NCBI GenBank assembly: GCA_017438675.1 | Contig: JAFRUW010000240.1 | Span: 1 to 9,290 of the forward strand | From: Oscillospiraceae bacterium | GTDB taxonomy: Bacteria; Bacillota; Clostridia; Oscillospirales; Oscillospiraceae | Length of the DNA stretch: 9,290 bases | Direction of reading: 5' to 3' | Shown: positions 1 through 6,126 of the stretch, piece after piece | Layout of the letters: each line of letters begins with the position of its first letter | How positions within the stretch are numbered: position 1 is the first letter of the stretch | The notes under the pieces: model-generated | The model's database searches: none | What the model saw: the letters and a program-made list of their open reading frames with translations, nothing else | Told to the model about the DNA's origin: nothing | Translations under genes and position numbers: made by a program

Positions 1-1
1 C

Positions 2-799
2 AACACTCTGGCGAAAGAGGTCAATGAGAATATTGACAAGTTTGAGCTGGGCATCGCCGCCAACAAGATCTACGACTTCATCTGGGACAGCTACTGCGAC
101 TGGTACATTGAGCTCACCAAGAACCGCCTGAACGGTGAGAACGAGGAAGCGAAGATCTCCGCCCAGAAGGTACTGCTTTACGTTCTGGTGGAGACTCTCA
201 AGCTCCTGCACCCCTTCATGCCCTTCATCACCGAGGAGATCTGGCAGGCCCTTCCCCACGAGGGCGAGGCCCTTATGATCGAGAAGTATCCGGAATTCAC
301 CGGGGAGCTTGACTATCCCGAGGAGGAGGCCGGTTTCGAGCTCATCATGAAGGCCATCCGCTCCGTCCGCGCCCGCCGTGCCGAGATGAACGTGCCTCCC
401 TCCAAGAAGCCCCACCTCTATATCGTCACCGACAAGGCCGGCATCTTTGAGACAGGCCGCAGCTATCTGGGCAGACTGGCTTACGCCGGCGAGGTCACCA
501 TTTCCGGCGATGTTCCCGAGAATGCGGACAAGATGGTCGCCATCGTCACCGACGACGCAAAGCTGTATATGCCCCTCAGCGAGCTTGTGGATCTTGAGAA
601 GGAGAAGGAGCGCATAAACAAGGAACTCAAGAAGGCAAATGACGAGCTGGCGAGAGTGGAGGGCAAGCTTAACAATGAGAAGTTCACCTCCCGGGCTCCC
701 GAGGCCGTTGTAAATGCCGAGCGGGAAAAGCTGGAAAAGGCCAAGGCCCTCATTGAGAATCTGAAACAGGCCCTTAACGAGCTTGAAAACATCGGATAG
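2..799 (+). CDS. valS: Valine--tRNA ligase, C-terminal part (5' end outside window)
   Basis: Cytoplasmic class I aminoacyl-tRNA synthetase that charges tRNA-Val. The frame is open from base 2, so the gene began upstream; about 265 residues are visible. The first ~150 residues are the helical anticodon-binding domain, with the ValRS-like stretch FIWDSYCDWYIE near visible residue 27 and HPFMPFITEEIWQALP near residue 69. The last ~75 residues, starting at MPLSELVDLEKEKERINKEL, are Glu/Lys/Leu-rich and end in the antiparallel coiled-coil arm that ValRS uses to hold tRNA; LeuRS and IleRS do not have this ending. The catalytic HIGH and KMSKS motifs lie outside the window. The stop (797-799) is followed 35 bases later by a hairpin terminator. 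Any T-box leader would be upstream and cannot be seen. Identification is firm. Confidence 0.96.
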   Translation, partial: NTLAKEVNENIDKFELGIAANKIYDFIWDSYCDWYIELTKNRLNGENEEAKISAQKVLLYVLVETLKLLHPFMPFITEEIWQALPHEGEALMIEKYPEFTGELDYPEEEAGFELIMKAIRSVRARRAEMNVPPSKKPHLYIVTDKAGIFETGRSYLGRLAYAGEVTISGDVPENADKMVAIVTDDAKLYMPLSELVDLEKEKERINKELKKANDELARVEGKLNNEKFTSRAPEAVVNAEREKLEKAKALIENLKQALNELENIG

Positions 800-834
800 T
801 CATATTCCGACAAACTTCACACCATAAATAATAT

Positions 835-869
835 AAAATGCACTCATACATAAGTATGGGTGCATTTTT
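835..869 (+). terminator. Intrinsic terminator after valS
   Basis: A 14-bp stem (836-849 with 854-867, one G-T wobble at 844/859) encloses the loop ATAA and runs into TTTTT. The A-run on the left arm makes it potentially bidirectional. It ends valS transcription and leaves only 22 bases before the spoIIAA start codon. Confidence 0.85.
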
Positions 870-891
870 GTGCTTTCGGGAGGGAAATCAT

Positions 892-1209
892 TTGAAAATC
901 ATAACGGATATAAGCGGCGGACGCATGACTGTCCGCCTTATAGGGGAGCTTGACCATCACGGCGCCCGGCAGACCATGCTGGAAATCATCGACCGCATCG
1001 ACATGAATCTGCCCCGGACGCTGGTACTGGACATGTCCGGCCTCACCTTCATGGACTCGTCGGGGATCGCGGTGGTGCTGAAATCTTACAAGAGCATGAA
1101 GGAGCTGGGGGGCAGAATGCTGGTGGCAAACGTGCCGAAGCAGGCCATGAAGGTGCTGGACGCCTCGGGCGTACAGCGGATAATCACCATTTCCGCCCTT
1201 CATGAATGA
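892..1209 (+). CDS. spoIIAA: Anti-sigma F factor antagonist SpoIIAA (anti-anti-sigma)
   Basis: STAS-domain protein that, when unphosphorylated, binds SpoIIAB and frees sigma F in the forespore. About 105 residues, close to the ~117 of Bacillus subtilis SpoIIAA. Visible marks are GELDHH (residues 18-23) and FMDSSGI (53-59); Ser56 is the position phosphorylated by SpoIIAB and dephosphorylated by SpoIIE. I chose the TTG at 892 because GGGAGGG (878-884) sits 7 bases upstream. The in-frame ATG at 838 lies inside the valS terminator hairpin and has no binding site, and starting there would add an N-terminal extension not seen in the family. ATG 925 is possible but would cut into the first strand. 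It is the first gene of spoIIAA-spoIIAB-sigF. The RBS for the next gene overlaps its stop. Confidence 0.93.
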   Translation: MKIITDISGGRMTVRLIGELDHHGARQTMLEIIDRIDMNLPRTLVLDMSGLTFMDSSGIAVVLKSYKSMKELGGRMLVANVPKQAMKVLDASGVQRIITISALHE

Positions 1210-1223
1210 GGAGGTATACATAC

Positions 1224-1655
1224 ATGAAAGAAAAAAACAGCTTTAAGATGGAATTCCCCTCAAAGTCGGTGAATGAGGCCTTCGCCCGGTCAGCGGCAGC
1301 CTGCTTCACCGCCCAGCTCGACCCCACTCTGGACGAGCTGGGGGATATTAAGACCGCGGTCAGCGAGGCGGTGACCAACTGTATCGTCCACGCCTACCCG
1401 GATTCTCTTGGGAAAATCTGCCTGAAGGCGCGGATATTCCCGGACAATACGGTGGAGATTAAGATCAAGGACTGGGGCCGCGGCATTGACGATGTGGCAA
1501 AGGCACGGGAGCCCATGTACACTACCGGGGGCGATGAGCGGAGCGGAATGGGCTTTACCATCATGGAGAGCTTTACCGACACGCTGAAGGTCGTATCAAA
1601 GCCCGGGAAAGGCACCCTTGTCACCATGAGGCGGAAGATCGCCGTCAAAGAGTGA
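1224..1655 (+). CDS. spoIIAB: Anti-sigma F factor / serine kinase SpoIIAB
   Basis: GHKL-fold protein that holds sigma F inactive and phosphorylates SpoIIAA on serine. 143 residues, family-typical. The ATP-binding boxes are in order: N-box SEAVTNCIVHAY (47-58, with Glu48 and Asn52), G1 box DWGRGID (83-89), and G2 region ERSGMGFTIM (105-114). QLDPTLDEL (31-39) matches the Bacillus protein almost exactly. Start ATG 1224 is preceded by GAGGAGG (1208-1214) at 9 bases. The upstream in-frame ATG at 1206 would overlap spoIIAA and bury that site. The stop TGA shares its last base with the sigF ATG (TGATG), so translation of the two is probably coupled, which would help keep inhibitor and sigma factor in balance. 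Confidence 0.95.
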   Translation: MKEKNSFKMEFPSKSVNEAFARSAAACFTAQLDPTLDELGDIKTAVSEAVTNCIVHAYPDSLGKICLKARIFPDNTVEIKIKDWGRGIDDVAKAREPMYTTGGDERSGMGFTIMESFTDTLKVVSKPGKGTLVTMRRKIAVKE

Positions 1656-2359
1656 TGAACGGTGATTCGGAGCTTTTAAGCCTCGCCAGATCCGGGGACA
1701 AGGAGGCGGCGGAGCAGATGGTCATAGAGAACGCCGGGCTTATCTGGAGCGTCGCCAGGAGGTTTTTCGGGCGGGGTGTTGACCCGGACGATCTGTATCA
1801 GCTGGGCTGCCTGGGCTTTGTCAAGGCGGTCAACAATTTCGACGCGTCCTTCGGGACCCGGTTTTCCACCTACGCCGTGCCGAAGATCGCCGGGGAGATA
1901 CGGCGGTTTCTCCGGGATGACGGCAGCATCAAGGTGAGCCGAAGCATGAAGGAGCGGGCGCTGGTCATAAAGCAGGCAAGAGGAAGGCTGGAGCAGAGCT
2001 TTGGCAGGGAGCCCACACTGTCGGAGCTCGCCGCAGAGACCGGGATCGGCATAGACGAGATTGCCGTGTGCGAGTCCGCCGCGGTCGCAGCCGATTCCCT
2101 GCAGAGGGAGACGGGGGATGAGGGGTTCACCCTGGAGCAGGTTCTGGGGGATCAGGGCATGGAGGACAGGCTGGTGGAGCGTGTGGCGCTGAAGGAGGCG
2201 GTGGAGGCTCTGCCGGAGCGGGAGCGCACGGCGATAGTCCTCCGGTATTACCACGGCCTCACTCAGGAGGCCGCGGCGCGGATCATGGGCGTCAGCCAGG
2301 TGCAGGTGTCAAGGCTTGAGCGGAGAGCAGTGGACAAGCTGCGCGGGAGTTTGGAGTGA
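1655..2359 (+). CDS. sigF: RNA polymerase forespore-specific sigma-F factor
   Basis: First forespore-specific sigma factor, held by SpoIIAB until asymmetric division is complete. 234 residues from ATG 1655; a GTG at 1652 would add one residue. Region 2 spans ~23-92, with DPDDLYQLGCLGF (43-55) and the strongly sigma-F-like GEIRRFLRDDG (80-90) followed by VSRSMKE. Region 3 is ~95-165. Region 4 is ~175-232, with ALPERERTAIVLRYY and the helix-turn-helix GVSQVQVSRLE. Compared with the 255-residue B. subtilis protein about 20 N-terminal residues before region 1.2/2 are missing, and the protein begins directly at the conserved helix. The spoIIAA-spoIIAB context makes sigma F rather than sigma G or B the clear call. 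No sharp U-tract terminator follows; the next strong one is at 2875-2909. Confidence 0.95.
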   Translation: MNGDSELLSLARSGDKEAAEQMVIENAGLIWSVARRFFGRGVDPDDLYQLGCLGFVKAVNNFDASFGTRFSTYAVPKIAGEIRRFLRDDGSIKVSRSMKERALVIKQARGRLEQSFGREPTLSELAAETGIGIDEIAVCESAAVAADSLQRETGDEGFTLEQVLGDQGMEDRLVERVALKEAVEALPERERTAIVLRYYHGLTQEAAARIMGVSQVQVSRLERRAVDKLRGSLE

Positions 2360-2397
2360 AATCAATTTAAATTAATAATGGCAAATGGAAAATTGTT

Positions 2398-2428
2398 GTA
2401 TTTTTTAATTTGGGGAATTAAAAAATAC
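2398..2428. other. AT-rich perfect hairpin at left end of repeat copy 1
   Basis: Arms 2398-2410 and 2416-2428 form 13 uninterrupted base pairs around the loop TGGGG. The equivalent in copy 2 (7282-7292 / 7296-7306) keeps pairing although the sequence changes: T2403-A2423 corresponds to A7284-T7304. Lying 39 bases past the sigF stop it might also weaken read-through, but no U-tract follows. Confidence 0.7.
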
Positions 2429-2631
2429 ATTAAAAAAGCGGGCACGGAGGGTTAAACCTACCATATAGGGGCGATCATTGGTCGCCCGCGAGCCGCCGCA
2501 CCGAAACAACAGAGCAGGAGCGTTCAGCGGACGATAGGCGCACAATCCATTAAGGTTCAGGGATACCGCACGACCGTATACGTACAACCTGTCCCACGAC
2601 CGGGAACGCTGTGTTTTCCACCGGGGGGATT

Positions 2632-2688
2632 CAAAAGGGGGAACGCCTTTTGTGTGCTTTGGTTACTTTCTCACAAGAGAAAGTAACC
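2632..2688. other. Two conserved hairpins in repeat core, copy 1
   Basis: Hairpin one: CAAAAGG (2632-2638) pairs with CCTTTTG (2646-2652) around GGGAACG. Hairpin two: GGTTACTTTCTC (2661-2672) pairs with its exact complement (2677-2688) around ACAA. Both recur in copy 2 with compensatory changes (see findings). Confidence 0.8.
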
Positions 2689-2798
2689 GCCCGCCGCGCA
2701 GGCGTTGAACAAATTAAGATAAAATACGCATTATAATAAAACCGCACAAGCGGGCGACCGCAAGGGTCGCCCCTATGGGGTGCGGCGATAGCATCCTC

Positions 2799-2848
2799 AA
2801 ACCCTCTCAGTCACCTGCGGTGACAGCTCCCCCAAAGGGGGAGCCAAG
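2799..2848. repeat. Small double-palindrome repeat unit (REP-like)
   Basis: Two adjacent perfect hairpins: GTCACC (2810-2815) with GGTGAC (2819-2824), and GCTCCCCC (2826-2833) with GGGGGAGC (2837-2844). From memory, similar units ending in AGCTCCCCC...GGGGGAGCCAAG are scattered between genes in many gut Clostridia genomes; that is recollection, not a search. It is absent beside copy 2, so it is a separate element lying next to copy 1. Confidence 0.6.
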
Positions 2849-2874
2849 ATAGCTGTATACCGCAATTATTCACG

Positions 2875-2909
2875 AAAAAACTCCTGAAGCATGGCTTCAG
2901 GAGTTTTTT
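2875..2909. terminator. Bidirectional intrinsic terminator between sigF and rqcP operons
   Basis: A perfect 16-bp stem (2875-2890 with 2894-2909), loop ATG, with A6 on the left and T7 on the right, works in both directions. It abuts the rqcP stop codon (2910-2912) and so ends the minus-strand operon. It is also the first convincing terminator for spoIIA transcripts from the left. Confidence 0.93.
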
Positions 2910-3149
2910 TCATATTTCCCTGTACATTGCGGCGGCGTCTTTTTTACCGACGCCCTCCTCTGTGGAGACGACCTCCACATTGACCTCCCGGCTGCCGAAC
3001 CGGATACTTATTACGTCGCCGACCTTGACATCGTAGGATGCCTTGACGACCCTGCCGTTCACGCTGACAAGGCCGTTGTCGCAGGCCTCATTTGCCACTG
3101 TACGACGTTTGATAAGCCGGGATACCTTGATGTATTTGTCTATCCTCAT
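2910..3149 (-). CDS. rqcP: RqcP-type S4-domain RNA-binding protein (YabO / Hsp15-like)
   Basis: 79-residue protein made almost entirely of an S4 RNA-binding domain. It begins MRIDKYIKVSRLIKRRTVA, nearly the same as B. subtilis RqcP (YabO), and keeps Arg2, Arg11 and Arg15/Arg16. RqcP acts with RqcH on obstructed 50S subunits, stabilising tRNA while alanine tails are added to stalled nascent chains; that role is taken from the family. Length is close to the usual ~86. ATG 3149 lies 9 bases after the hup stop. The likely ribosome binding site (GAGGG) overlaps the hup end at a rather long spacing, which suggests translational coupling. It is the last gene of the operon. Confidence 0.88.
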   Translation of the reverse strand: MRIDKYIKVSRLIKRRTVANEACDNGLVSVNGRVVKASYDVKVGDVISIRFGSREVNVEVVSTEEGVGKKDAAAMYREI

Positions 3150-3158
3150 CCGGGATAA

Positions 3159-3434
3159 TCAGCCCTCGACGGTGTCCTTCAGGGCCTTTGCGGGGCGGAA
3201 CTGCACGGCCTTTGATGCGGGAACAATGACTTCCTCGCCGGTTCTGGGATTGCGGGCCTTGCGCTCGGCCTTCTCCTTGACTGTGAAGTTGCCGAAGCCT
3301 GCCACCTTTACGGAGCCGCCGTTCCGGAGCTCTGCGGAGATGGCGTCAACAGCTGCGGAAACAGCCTTTTCCGTGTCCTTCTTTGTGAGACCTGTCTTTG
3401 CGGCGATCTCAGCGATAAGTTCGATTTTATTCAT
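3159..3434 (-). CDS. hup: HU family DNA-binding protein
   Basis: 91-residue histone-like nucleoid protein that dimerises and bends DNA. The start MNKIELIAEIAAKTGLTKKD, the GFGNF turn (46-50) and RNPRTGEE (61-68), with the intercalating Pro63 at the tip of the arm, are standard for HU. I chose ATG 3434 because AAAGGAG lies 8 bases upstream and the protein then has the canonical length; the longer frame opening at 3530 only adds the end of mazG read in another frame. The start overlaps the last 8 bases of mazG, so the RBS is inside mazG and translation is probably coupled. Confidence 0.95.
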   Translation of the reverse strand: MNKIELIAEIAAKTGLTKKDTEKAVSAAVDAISAELRNGGSVKVAGFGNFTVKEKAERKARNPRTGEEVIVPASKAVQFRPAKALKDTVEG

Positions 3435-4236
3435 TGGTATTGCTCCTTTCAGTCTGTTTGCCTTCCTGATAAAGTCTTTCCATTTCATCAAGAGACATAT
3501 CTTCAAGTACTTTTCCCTCGCCCTCGGCAAGGGCTTCCATTGCGCCGAACCGGCGGATAAACTTCTCGTTTGCGAATGTGAGCGCGTCCTCCGGATCAGT
3601 GTCCGTAAAACGGGAGACGTTTACTGCGGAGAAAAGCACGTCGCCCAGCTCATCCATGACGCCTTCGCCCTTTTCGATGGCCTGGCGCAGCTCACGCACT
3701 TCCTCCTCCAGCTTTTCAAGAGCGCCGTCAACAGCGGGCCAGTCAAAGCCCACCTTCGCCGCCCTTTTCTGCAGCTTCCGTGCCCGCCACAGGGAAGGCA
3801 GGCTCTTTGCCACGGCTTTGAGGGTGTCGGTAACGGTCTCCTGATTCTTTTCAACGCGCTTTATGCTATCCCAGTTCACCAGCACCTCGTCAGCGCCGGA
3901 GACCTGAACGTCGCCGAATACATGGGGGTGACGGAGGATCAGCTTCTTGCAGCATTCGTCCGCCACGTCGTTTATATCGAAGCGGCATGCGTCCTCTTCT
4001 ATGCTGGCGTGGAACATGACCTGCAGAAGAACGTCCCCCAGCTCTTCTCTGAGATGGTCGGTGCTCTTCTCGTATATGGCCTCGCAAACCTCGTAGACCT
4101 CTTCGATAAAGTTGTTTCTGATGCTCTCATGGGTCTGTACCCTGTCCCAGGGGCAGCCGTTTTCGCCCCTCAGTACGGCCGTGAGCCTGTACAGATCGTA
4201 TACGTCGTATTTGTCCTTCAGTTCAAATCCTGTCAT
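3427..4236 (-). CDS. mazG: Nucleoside triphosphate pyrophosphohydrolase MazG
   Basis: All-alpha NTP pyrophosphohydrolase that hydrolyses NTPs/dNTPs to NMP and PPi, lowering aberrant nucleotides. 269 residues contain the two tandem MazG domains of the full-length enzyme. The N-terminal domain has CPWDRVQTH (28-36), the metal-binding EEVYE (45-49) and EELGD (64-68). The C-terminal domain has EKLEEEVRELRQAIE and DELGDVLFSAVN (about 172-205), again with the ExxE and ExxD metal ligands. Start ATG 4236 has GGAGG 8 bases upstream. It follows the flippase gene by 18 bases and overlaps hup. B. subtilis has the same yabM-mazG(yabN)-yabO order, which supports the neighbours' calls. The C-terminal tail (ERSNTNE) is poorly conserved. 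Confidence 0.95.
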   Translation of the reverse strand: MTGFELKDKYDVYDLYRLTAVLRGENGCPWDRVQTHESIRNNFIEEVYEVCEAIYEKSTDHLREELGDVLLQVMFHASIEEDACRFDINDVADECCKKLILRHPHVFGDVQVSGADEVLVNWDSIKRVEKNQETVTDTLKAVAKSLPSLWRARKLQKRAAKVGFDWPAVDGALEKLEEEVRELRQAIEKGEGVMDELGDVLFSAVNVSRFTDTDPEDALTFANEKFIRRFGAMEALAEGEGKVLEDMSLDEMERLYQEGKQTERSNTNE

Positions 4237-4254
4237 TTGTATTTCCTCCGAAGC

Positions 4255-5844
4255 TTATCTCAGGTGAAGCAGGTTGGCAATCTTCTCACCCTTGGGGAGC
4301 AGAAGCATATCCTCCCGGGTGATGGCCCTTATGGCTATGACCATGACGAAATACACCACAACTCCGCTTCCCACTCCCAGGATCAGGGAGACCAGGTTCC
4401 CTGCCAGGCGGGATACGATGCCGTATATGGCCCAGACCGTGACGCCCATGACACCGGCGCAGATCAGGGGCCGGATTGCCGCCTTTAAGAAGTTGGGACA
4501 GCCTCTAATCCTTGACCTGATAAACAGCATATCGACTATCATGATGGCGATATAGCAGAACAGAGTGCCTACCGGGGCGCCGTAAATGTTGATATCGGGA
4601 TTGCTCACCAGTATGTAGTCGATGATTATCATCACTATTCCGCCGATGGGGAGGGAGATAAGGGCAAGACGCTCATGGCCGTTGGCCTGAAGGATGGCGT
4701 TCAGAACGAGCTGGACGCAGATAAAATATGAGCTTACGCCCAGAATCGCCAGGATCACCGGGCCTGCCGGGTTGGAATTCGGGAAAAACACGTTGAATAT
4801 GGGGTAAGCCATAACGGCGATGCCCACGGCGCAGGGCATGGCGAACAGGTTCGTCACCCTCAGGGAGGACTCCATGACCGCCTTGGACTGGCGGATGTTC
4901 TTTGTGGCCACTGCCGCCGCGATAACGGGAACGATGCTCACCGTCAGGGAGACGATGATGGCGGAGGGGATGTTCGTGATGTTGAAGCTCTTGGCGTAGA
5001 CGCCGTAGAGCACCTCGGCCATGCTGTAGTCAAAACCGGCGCCGTGCTGGAGCCGTGACCAGATGATCTTCGTGTCGATAAGGGAGATGATATTGAGGAT
5101 GGAAGCGCTGAGAGTCACGGGGATGCCGATGGTCATGATTTCCCTCAGGGTGTCGCCTGAGGAGAGAGTTTTGTCGGTATAATCCAGCCTGCGGCGGGTC
5201 CTGTCGGATCTGCGCTTTTCCAGCATGAGGACGGGGATGGATATTCCCAGGCCGATGGTAACACCCATTATGGCGCCTGCGGATATGGCGGGGGAGTCAT
5301 AGTGGAGGCGGGAAAGCCACAGGGCGATGGCGATGCCGATAATGGCCTTCGCCACTACCTCGATGATCTGGGAAATGGCGGTGGGTATCATGTTCTGGAA
5401 GCCCTGAGAATAGCCCCTGTACACCGAGATGATGCATACGAAGAGAACGCCGGGGCCAAGAACGGCTATTCCCGGAGCCGCGCCGGGATCGCCCATCATG
5501 GAAGCTATCTGATTGGGAAAGAAAACCATTACGGCGCTGCATATTGCGCCTATGATCACGAAGGCCAGCATACCCACGCGGAAGTACTTCCTGACCTGAT
5601 TGTTCCTGTTAGTTGCGTTTGCCGCGGCTATAAGCCTTGACAGAGCCACGGGTATGCCCGCGGTGGAAACCGTCAGCAGCAGGTTGTAGACCCTGTATGT
5701 CACGTCGAAGTGGGCGGTGCCCGCGTCGCCCAGGATATTGAGTATGGGGTATTTGTAGATCAGACCGATGATCTTCGTGAGCGCGGCGGTGACCGCGAGT
5801 ATGGCCGCTCCGCTCAGATAGTTTTGCTTTCTTGACTCAGACAA
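4255..5844 (-). CDS. SpoVB/YabM-like polysaccharide biosynthesis protein (MOP superfamily flippase)
   Basis: 529-residue integral membrane protein with roughly 14 predicted hydrophobic helices. The N-terminus LSGAAILAVTAALTKIIGLI followed by YRVYNLLLTVSTAGIPVALS is the signature of the SpoVB/YabM/MurJ-like branch that flips lipid-linked sugar precursors for peptidoglycan, spore cortex or polysaccharide. The position just ahead of mazG matches yabM in B. subtilis. Substrate cannot be told from sequence; MurJ (lipid II flippase), SpoVB (cortex) or a polysaccharide exporter are all possible. Start is TTG 5844, giving MSESRKQNY, with GGAGGG (5858-5853) 8 bases upstream; no ATG is nearby. First gene of the flippase-mazG-hup-rqcP operon, behind the promoter at 5901-5929. 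Confidence 0.88.
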   Translation of the reverse strand: MSESRKQNYLSGAAILAVTAALTKIIGLIYKYPILNILGDAGTAHFDVTYRVYNLLLTVSTAGIPVALSRLIAAANATNRNNQVRKYFRVGMLAFVIIGAICSAVMVFFPNQIASMMGDPGAAPGIAVLGPGVLFVCIISVYRGYSQGFQNMIPTAISQIIEVVAKAIIGIAIALWLSRLHYDSPAISAGAIMGVTIGLGISIPVLMLEKRRSDRTRRRLDYTDKTLSSGDTLREIMTIGIPVTLSASILNIISLIDTKIIWSRLQHGAGFDYSMAEVLYGVYAKSFNITNIPSAIIVSLTVSIVPVIAAAVATKNIRQSKAVMESSLRVTNLFAMPCAVGIAVMAYPIFNVFFPNSNPAGPVILAILGVSSYFICVQLVLNAILQANGHERLALISLPIGGIVMIIIDYILVSNPDINIYGAPVGTLFCYIAIMIVDMLFIRSRIRGCPNFLKAAIRPLICAGVMGVTVWAIYGIVSRLAGNLVSLILGVGSGVVVYFVMVIAIRAITREDMLLLPKGEKIANLLHLR

Positions 5845-5900
5845 AGCTTCGTCCCTCCGTTTGTTTCCTTCTTGCTCTATATATTATTCAAAATCGTGTC

Positions 5901-5929
5901 ATTTTACACCTATAATCCGAAAAAATCAA
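5901..5929 (-). promoter_or_regulatory. Sigma-A-type promoter of the flippase-mazG-hup-rqcP operon
   Basis: Read on the minus strand: -35 TTGATT (5929-5924), a 17-base spacer, -10 TAAAAT (5906-5901). This places the transcription start about 50 bases before the TTG start codon at 5844, downstream of the terminator at 5986-6022. Identified by eye from spacing and hexamers. Confidence 0.65.
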
Positions 5930-5985
5930 GGATAATGATGTAAAGCTTTTGTTACGAAGAGCGGTTATCATGCAGCCGGACCCCT

Positions 5986-6022
5986 AAAAATGCCTGATAA
6001 TTTTCATATCAGGCATTTTTTT
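5986..6022. terminator. Intrinsic terminator between dnaC and the flippase operon
   Basis: A 14-bp perfect stem (5986-5999 with 6007-6020) with a 7-base loop, T7 on the plus side and T5 on the minus side. Both flanking genes run leftwards, so its useful role is to stop the leader-distal dnaC transcript ahead of the flippase promoter. It is 230 bases beyond the dnaC stop, leaving a long untranslated tail. Confidence 0.85.
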
Positions 6023-6079
6023 CGGAATTATGTAAATCATATCGTCATCTTTGATAACGGTTATTCATAAAACACCGCG

Positions 6080-6099
6080 GTGGAAAAACCTGTGGAAAA
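6080..6099 (-). promoter_or_regulatory. Two DnaA-box-like motifs
   Basis: On the minus strand TTTTCCACA (6099-6091) and TTTTCCACC (6088-6080) lie 11 bases apart; the consensus is TTATNCACA, so they miss it by one and two positions. They sit next to a helicase-loader gene. No dnaA, dnaN or dense box cluster is visible, so an origin is not supported; they may equally be chance. Confidence 0.25.
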
Positions 6100-6126
6100 T
6101 GTGCAAAACCCATGGGTTTTGCACAT
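6099..6126. other. 28-bp perfect palindrome (possible first dnaC terminator or protein site)
   Basis: Arms 6099-6112 and 6113-6126 are exact complements centred on CATG; each arm is ATGTGCAAAACCCA or its complement. On the minus strand the stem is followed by TTTT only, so it may be a weak terminator for dnaC. A symmetric protein-binding site is the alternative. Confidence 0.6.

Larger units (their letters stand above)
2376..2790 (+). repeat. Dispersed intergenic repeat, copy 1 (structured, MITE-like)
   Basis: This ~415-bp gene-free stretch after sigF matches 7254-7666 in the same orientation. Shared blocks are the AT-rich hairpin around GGGGAATTAA, the block CATTAAGGTTCAGGGAT (near 2548), CACGACCGG (near 2595), and the almost identical 2610-2687 core with two stable hairpins. 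Within it, arm 2465-2489 is the inverted complement of arm 2750-2776 (ten exact bases at each end: ATAGGGGCGA and GGTCGCCCGC), so the element is bounded by imperfect inverted repeats like a MITE. No transposase or convincing ORF lies inside. A 60-codon minus-strand frame at 2405-2587 has no binding site and is not conserved in copy 2. Confidence 0.8.

Noticed and set aside
838..891. ATG at 838 as the spoIIAA start
   Set aside because: It sits in the left arm of the valS terminator hairpin with no binding site. The TTG at 892 has GGGAGGG at good spacing and gives the family-typical length.
1676..2254. 192-codon minus-strand frame opposite sigF
   Set aside because: Low-complexity Leu/Pro/Arg-rich translation, no binding site, and sigF on the other strand is unmistakable.
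2405..2587. 60-codon minus-strand frame inside repeat copy 1
   Set aside because: No ribosome binding site and the frame is not kept in copy 2, so the element does not appear to code for protein.
3043..4488. 481-codon open frame on the plus strand
   Set aside because: It lies antisense across rqcP, hup, mazG and the end of the flippase gene, all of which have clear homology and binding sites. The translation shows no family features and is a by-product of codon bias on the opposite strand.
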